Assembly (NCBI RefSeq): GCF_003858645.1
Contig: NZ_RQJP01000002.1
Span: 1,116,001 to 1,180,000, forward strand
Source: Larkinella knui
GTDB taxonomy: Bacteria; Bacteroidota; Bacteroidia; Cytophagales; Spirosomataceae
Reading direction: 5' to 3'
Length of the DNA stretch: 64,000 nucleotides
Below, piece after piece: positions 60,062-64,000 of the stretch. The first letter of the stretch is position 1. Each line of letters begins with the position of its first letter. A program made the position numbers and the translations under genes. Below the pieces are notes generated by a model. It did not search any database, was not told where the DNA came from, and was given only the letters and a program-made list of their open reading frames with translations.

Positions 60062-60141
60062 TACTGGAGTTTTATGTTTAAAATAGTATTTTCTTGCCTG
60101 GATGTTTGCCGATGAGGGCGCAAGATACAAAGGAAGAATGT

Positions 60142-60243
60142 ATTGAATAGCGAATAATGAATTGTGAATCTTGAATACACCCTTCCGAAGCTTCACCAGC
60201 CCCTTCAACAGGCATTATTCGCGCTTCACTATTGGCTATTTTA
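60142..60243. repeat. Decayed word-class inverted repeat
   Basis: GCGAATAATG (60150-60159) is complementary to 60213-60222, and GAATAG / CTATTg words flank it. The block between, GAATTGTGAATCTTGAAT, is built of similar words but has no intact partner. It lies between the SDR and ROK genes, both on the minus strand. Confidence 0.5.
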
Positions 60244-60250
60244 AGGCCAT

Positions 60251-60991
60251 TTATTTAATATCTCCCAATTGTGGTCTCAGCAAAATCTCTTCAACAACGG
60301 CTCCCGCCGATAAATTATACGCCGACCAGATCACCTCGGCAACGTCGGCGGCTTGCATAAACCGTGCTTCAGGCAAGCCGGAAGCGGCCCAACTGTCCGT
60401 ATAGGTGGCACCGGGCAACAGCGTGGTAACTTTAACGCCATACGGTTTCATTTCTTCCCGCAGTTCTTTGGCCATTCCCAGCAAAGCAAATTTGGAAATG
60501 CAATAGGAACCTCCGTTCGGATAAGCCGTTACGCTGGCCGTAGATCCCATCATAAAAATGTGACCATTCCGGTTTTTCATCATGTCGCCAATGAGCCCGC
60601 GGGTGAGGTGATAGATGCTGGCCACATTAAGGTTCATGGTCAGCTCAAACGTTCCTTCAGCTTCGTTATGAATTTGCCCCGGCAGAAAAACACCCACGTT
60701 ATTGACCAGTGCGTTAACCGGGCGAGCCAGCGACTGAATGAAATCAATAAGCTGGGTAATAGCCTCACGTTGAGCCAGATCGGCCGCGAACGGAAAAATG
60801 GTTGGAACAACCGCATCGTCGAATCCTTCCAGAACTTCCGCAACCGACTCTTCGATTTCGTGCTTTAGCTGCCTTAAATCGTCTTCATTGCGGGCGCACA
60901 CGACCACATCAAAACCGCCTTCCGCAAAACGTTCAACCACGGCCCGGCCAATGCCCTTCGTACCGCCGGTAACTACCAATAATGGGTTCAT
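60251..60991 (-). CDS. Short-chain dehydrogenase/reductase
   Basis: A 246-residue classical SDR. Nucleotide loop VTGGTKGIGRAVVERF (TG-x3-GIG), NNVG in NALVNNVGVFLPG, catalytic Ser in MGSTASVTAYPNG and Tyr-x3-Lys in SYCISKFAL. It resembles 3-ketoacyl-ACP reductases and sepiapterin-type enzymes; the substrate is unknown. The start MNPLLVVTG at 60991 places the loop at the N-terminus as expected. Upstream of the ROK gene on the same strand. Confidence 0.88.
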   Translation of the reverse strand: MNPLLVVTGGTKGIGRAVVERFAEGGFDVVVCARNEDDLRQLKHEIEESVAEVLEGFDDAVVPTIFPFAADLAQREAITQLIDFIQSLARPVNALVNNVGVFLPGQIHNEAEGTFELTMNLNVASIYHLTRGLIGDMMKNRNGHIFMMGSTASVTAYPNGGSYCISKFALLGMAKELREEMKPYGVKVTTLLPGATYTDSWAASGLPEARFMQAADVAEVIWSAYNLSAGAVVEEILLRPQLGDIK

Positions 60992-61138
60992 AGAATCAGC
61001 CAATGGTCACTAGTCCCCATCCAATCCTACTAAATACGAAGGATTGTTCGTTAATGACTATCGACTCTTTAATGTTTTTTGGCAAGATACGCACAAAACC
61101 GTTCTATCTTTACCGTAGTTTTGTTGTTATTTGTGCTC

Positions 61139-61867
61139 ATGCATCATCTTGGACGTTATTTTATCTTCTTAGGCTCCTTATTCCGGAACCGCGAAAAAAT
61201 CGGGGTTTACTCCAAACTGGTTCTGGACGAATGCATCCAAATCGGCATCAACTCCGTCTTCATTGTTTCGATTGTCTCGACCTTCATTGGGGCCGTAACC
61301 TGCGTCCAAACCGCTTATAACCTGGTCAGCCCGCTCGTTCCATTGTCTATTATTGCCGTAATTGTGCGCGACAGCACGATTCTGGAACTGGCTCCCACCA
61401 TCACCTGTGTCGTTCTGTCAGGCAAAGTCGGCTCCAACATTGCGGGCGGTTTGGGAACGATGCGCATCACCGAACAAATCGACGCGCTGGAAGTGATGGG
61501 CATCAATTCGAGTTCGTATCTCGTACTGCCCAAAGTCCTGGCCTCCATGATTATGTTTCCGATGCTGGTTATTCTGGCGGGTTTTCTGTCGATCTACGGC
61601 GGCTACATCGCCGGAACAGCTGCCGACATCATTACGCCCGAGGATTATATCAGTGGCCTGCGCTCCGACTTCAAACCGTTCAGCATCACCTTCGCCCTGA
61701 TCAAGTCGGTGGTGTTCGCCTTTCTGATTTCGACCATTTCGTCATTTAAAGGCTATTATACATCGGGTGGGGCGCTGGAAGTGGGTCAGGCATCGACAGC
61801 GGCCGTAACCAACAGTTGCATCGCCGTTTTGGCTGCGGATTTTTTACTAGCGCAGTTGTTGTTGTGA
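61139..61867 (+). CDS. mlaE: MlaE-family ABC transporter permease
   Basis: A 242-residue membrane permease of the MlaE/YrbE family. QIGINSVFIVSIVSTFIGAV, the signature ELAPTITCVVLSGKVGSNIA, GTMRITEQIDALEVMGINSS and FKPFSITFALIKSVVFAFLI are typical. It moves phospholipids between the membranes together with the MlaF ATPase and an MCE protein. The ATG at 61139 removes a spurious N-terminal extension. The MlaF gene follows after a 37-bp-arm palindrome. No MCE (MlaD) gene is visible. Confidence 0.93.
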   Translation: MHHLGRYFIFLGSLFRNREKIGVYSKLVLDECIQIGINSVFIVSIVSTFIGAVTCVQTAYNLVSPLVPLSIIAVIVRDSTILELAPTITCVVLSGKVGSNIAGGLGTMRITEQIDALEVMGINSSSYLVLPKVLASMIMFPMLVILAGFLSIYGGYIAGTAADIITPEDYISGLRSDFKPFSITFALIKSVVFAFLISTISSFKGYYTSGGALEVGQASTAAVTNSCIAVLAADFLLAQLLL

Positions 61868-61873
61868 AAAGAG

Positions 61874-61965
61874 GCTATTACACAGAGTTGATCAGAGAAA
61901 ATCAGAGTTACACAGAGGTTTCTTTGATTAACTCTGATTTTCTCTGATCAACTCTGTGTAATAGC
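61874..61965. repeat. Perfect 37-bp inverted repeat inside the mla operon
   Basis: Arms 61874-61910 and 61929-61965 are perfectly complementary over 37 bp with an 18-nt loop. Words are CACAGAGTTGATCAGAG and AAATCAGAGTTA. It lies 6 bp after mlaE and 14 bp before mlaF, both on the plus strand. If transcribed it makes a stem much longer than a terminator and could affect mlaF translation or RNA processing. Confidence 0.97.
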
Positions 61966-61979
61966 TAAATACCAGCATC

Positions 61980-62726
61980 ATGATTGAGATAAAAAACATA
62001 CAGAAAACGTTTGGTGACCGGACGATATTGGCGGGCGTTTCGGGCAAATTTAAGCCCGGCGACACAAGCTTGATTATTGGTGGCAGCGGTACCGGAAAAA
62101 GCGTTCTGTTGAAGTGCATGATTGGCCTCGTCAAACCCGAAGAAGGCCAGGTACTTTACGACGGACGCGATTTTCTGACCGGTGACGATGATACGCAAAA
62201 AGCCATCCGGCGCGAAATGGGCGTTTTATTTCAGGGTGGTGCGTTATTCGACTCGAAAACCGTGCTGGAAAATGTGGGTTTTCCGCTCGACATGCTGACC
62301 GACCTGGGTACGGCGGAAAAAATTGACCGCGCCAAATTTTGCCTGCAACGCGTAGGACTCGAAGCGGCTGCCAACCGGATGCCGTCGGAAATCAGTGGGG
62401 GCATGAAAAAGCGCGTCGGTATTGCCCGGGCCATCGTCATGAACCCGAAATACCTCTTTTGCGACGAACCCAACTCCGGCCTTGATCCGCTGACATCCAT
62501 CAAAATCGACGAGTTGATCCGGGAAATCACCGACGAATTTCAGATTACGACCGTTGTAATTACCCACGACATGAACTCGATGATGGAAATCGGTGAAAAA
62601 ATCATGTTTCTCTACCAGGGGAAAAAATTGTGGGAAGGCAGCAGTTCCACCATTACGCAGTCCAATGTGCCCGAATTAAATGAATTCATATACGCGAATA
62701 AACTTCTGCGGGATACAAAAGCATGA
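61980..62726 (+). CDS. mlaF: MlaF-family ABC transporter ATPase
   Basis: A 248-residue ABC ATPase. Walker A GGSGTGKSVLLKCMIGL, Q-loop in GVLFQGGALFDS, ABC signature SEISGGMKKRVGIARA, Walker B YLFCDEPNSGLDP and H-loop VVITHDMN. The SGGM signature and D-loop NSGLDP are characteristic of the MlaF/Ttg2A type. It powers lipid transport with MlaE. The next gene begins at ATGA, overlapping its stop by four bases. Confidence 0.95.
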   Translation: MIEIKNIQKTFGDRTILAGVSGKFKPGDTSLIIGGSGTGKSVLLKCMIGLVKPEEGQVLYDGRDFLTGDDDTQKAIRREMGVLFQGGALFDSKTVLENVGFPLDMLTDLGTAEKIDRAKFCLQRVGLEAAANRMPSEISGGMKKRVGIARAIVMNPKYLFCDEPNSGLDPLTSIKIDELIREITDEFQITTVVITHDMNSMMEIGEKIMFLYQGKKLWEGSSSTITQSNVPELNEFIYANKLLRDTKA

Positions 62727-62785
62727 AACCAATGACGAATGAACACCGGGCAATGACGACAGAACACCGTGTCTATCCAAGGTTC

Positions 62786-64000
62786 ATGGTTCATTGCTAC
62801 GGGTTTGTTTTATCCATGCTGGCCTCGCTTTCCGTTGGTTTCGCGCAGCAAACCTGGCCGCTGGTTTATGAGATCAAGTCGGACTCTACACTCCTGCGTC
62901 TCGACACCGCCCATTTTCAGGTTCTGGAAGACCGCGCGGGTAAGTATACGCTCGAAGACGTACAGCGTAGTTCGGCCTTCCGATTTGATTCCTACTACAA
63001 CCAAAATCGAAGTTCTCACGTGTACTGGAAGCGGATGCGGATCAAAAATGCGATGCCGCGCAACCTGAATCTGTACCTCTGTGATTTCAATGCCAGTTTC
63101 CTGGAAATGTATCACCAGGATTCCACCGGGCGTTGGCAGCACCAGCGCACCGGCGAGCTGATTCCGGAAAGCCAGCTTCCGGACCGAAACGGAAATAAGG
63201 AACGAAACCGGCTCTTTTTTCATCTGCGTTCCGGCGAGCAAACCACGCTCTACCAGCGTTCCGAAAATCCATTCTGGCGAATGCCGCTGGTGTATATTTC
63301 ACCCGAGTTGCAATCAGAGGAAAACCGCATTCAATCCGTTTATCAATCGATCCGGGTTAAAAACGGCTGGGAAGACTTCTTTTTTGATGGAATCATGATC
63401 GGGATTCTTCTGCTGGCGGTGTGTTATAACCTCTTTATTTTTATTACGATCCGAGACAAGGTTTATCTTTATTTTAGTATTTGCCTGTTATTCTTCACGT
63501 TAGACCGAAACGCGTTCCGTATCCAGCTGGCTTTTTTTGAAGAGCAGCCGTATGAGTTCAAGATGTTGAACGTTTTTTTCTTTATCATTTTTTACATCTT
63601 TTTCATCCAGTCGCTCCGGAATTTTATCCAGTCTGCACCGGCTTTGGCCCGATTGAACCGGGCCATTACTTTTTTTCTGGGACTGACGGCACTGGCGAAC
63701 GTGATTCAGTTTTTTATGTATACGATTCCCGGTTTTCCAATCGATGATCTTCTTCTCCTGATTGAGATATTAATCCGAATCGTGTACGTTCTGTGTAGCA
63801 TCGGTATTCTGAAAATGATCCGACGCGGATCGCCCGAAGCCCGGTTTGCTTTGCTGGCTACGACTCCTCTTTTCACGTTCTGGCTCGCCACATTGATGAC
63901 GCAACTGTTGGGCCGGTTCTTTAACGTCAACGTTCCGAATTCCGTCTGGAACTGGGTTGAATATGCAGAACAGTTCTGCTTTGCCTGGCTGATTATTTTC
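62786..64000 (+). CDS. 7TMR-DISM receptor (partial, cut by window end)
   Basis: An open frame of 405 codons that runs off the window. An earlier ATG at 62723 overlaps the mlaF stop (ATGA), but MVHCYGFVLSMLASLSVGFA at 62786 gives a proper signal peptide. Residues about 25-190 form a 7TMR-DISMED2-type periplasmic sensor. Then come six or more membrane segments (IMIGILLLAVCYNLFIFITI, KVYLYFSICLLFFTLDR, NVFFFIIFYIFFIQSLRNFI, ITFFLGLTALANVIQFFMYT) typical of 7TMR-DISM_7TM. The output domain, probably histidine kinase, LytTR or guanylate cyclase, is outside the window. Confidence 0.85.
   Translation, partial: MVHCYGFVLSMLASLSVGFAQQTWPLVYEIKSDSTLLRLDTAHFQVLEDRAGKYTLEDVQRSSAFRFDSYYNQNRSSHVYWKRMRIKNAMPRNLNLYLCDFNASFLEMYHQDSTGRWQHQRTGELIPESQLPDRNGNKERNRLFFHLRSGEQTTLYQRSENPFWRMPLVYISPELQSEENRIQSVYQSIRVKNGWEDFFFDGIMIGILLLAVCYNLFIFITIRDKVYLYFSICLLFFTLDRNAFRIQLAFFEEQPYEFKMLNVFFFIIFYIFFIQSLRNFIQSAPALARLNRAITFFLGLTALANVIQFFMYTIPGFPIDDLLLLIEILIRIVYVLCSIGILKMIRRGSPEARFALLATTPLFTFWLATLMTQLLGRFFNVNVPNSVWNWVEYAEQFCFAWLIIF

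Noticed and set aside
22061-61965. Word-class repeats considered as ordinary terminators
   Set aside because: Arms up to 37 bp, no T-run, and one lies inside an operon; true terminators in this window have 8-17 bp stems with T-runs.

Overview
The window looks like a chromosomal segment of a Bacteroidota bacterium of the Cytophagales, most like Spirosomaceae (Spirosoma/Larkinella type). This is an inference from several signs. Promoters match the Bacteroidota form TTTG-N19-TAnnTTTG (for example 581-611 and 12624-12653). Shine-Dalgarno sequences are nearly absent. There is a PorU-like gingipain-fold protein of the type IX secretion world, an acpP-fabF-rnc block, a PadR / PspC / DUF2807 operon, and DUF1080 and FG-GAP secreted proteins. 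No rRNA, prophage, insertion sequence or CRISPR array is visible.

Layout. 1-9.5 kb: small secreted protein, LysR regulator with APC permease, HxlR regulator divergent from a DJ-1/PfpI protein, a large SF1 helicase and a TerC-family membrane protein. 9.6-12.6 kb: glycosyltransferase, type III polyketide synthase and UbiA prenyltransferase. 12.6-12.9 kb: tRNA-Gly and tRNA-Leu. 13-19.9 kb: globin, haem/FG-GAP lipoprotein, FGGY kinase, a decayed RtcB remnant, ECF sigma factor, LytTR regulator and a trypsin-like protease. 20-30 kb: ArgE-like deacetylase, mannose-6-phosphate isomerase, YdcZ-type transporter, RecB-like nuclease, DUF1080 protein, two MFS transporters, a frameshifted Uma2 gene, argH, a secreted propeller and a TrpF-like protein. 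30-40.7 kb: Hsp20, TPR protein, AMP nucleosidase, HsdR-N-like protein, YceI, MarR, an outer-membrane barrel, GNAT, Maf, MoaC, a MobA-GuaD fusion and thiamin pyrophosphokinase. 40.7-51.3 kb: PorU-like protein, PadR/PspC/DUF2807 operon, PhyH, KduI, KdsA. 51.3-64 kb: acpP-fabF-rnc, HtrA, SPOR lipoprotein-gmd, murB, ROK kinase, SDR, MlaE/MlaF-type transporter genes and a 7TMR-DISM receptor cut by the window end.

The most unusual content lies between the genes. At least eight intergenic gaps hold long inverted repeats with 10-37 bp arms, two of them perfect over 33 and 37 bp. They share a small vocabulary of purine-rich words (ATGATGAATG, CAGAGTT, GAGTTATGA, CTCTTAA) but differ in full sequence from locus to locus. 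A second family of four elements is bounded by GTACCCAC / GTGGGTAC. Both families sit at gene 3' ends, and in several genes the stop codon and last codons come from the repeat itself (Maf, MobA-GuaD, TrpF-like, HsdR-N-like). In each well-formed word-class case the 5' arm is the purine-rich one.

A second possible system is a shared promoter layout upstream of hsp20 and htrA. Each has two TGNCA-N3-TGNCA sites 41-43 bp apart, followed after 22-23 bp by a sigma-54-like TGGTA-N6-GTTG element. Three further genes have a perfect TATTTTTG box only 4-5 nt before the ATG and are candidates for leaderless transcripts.
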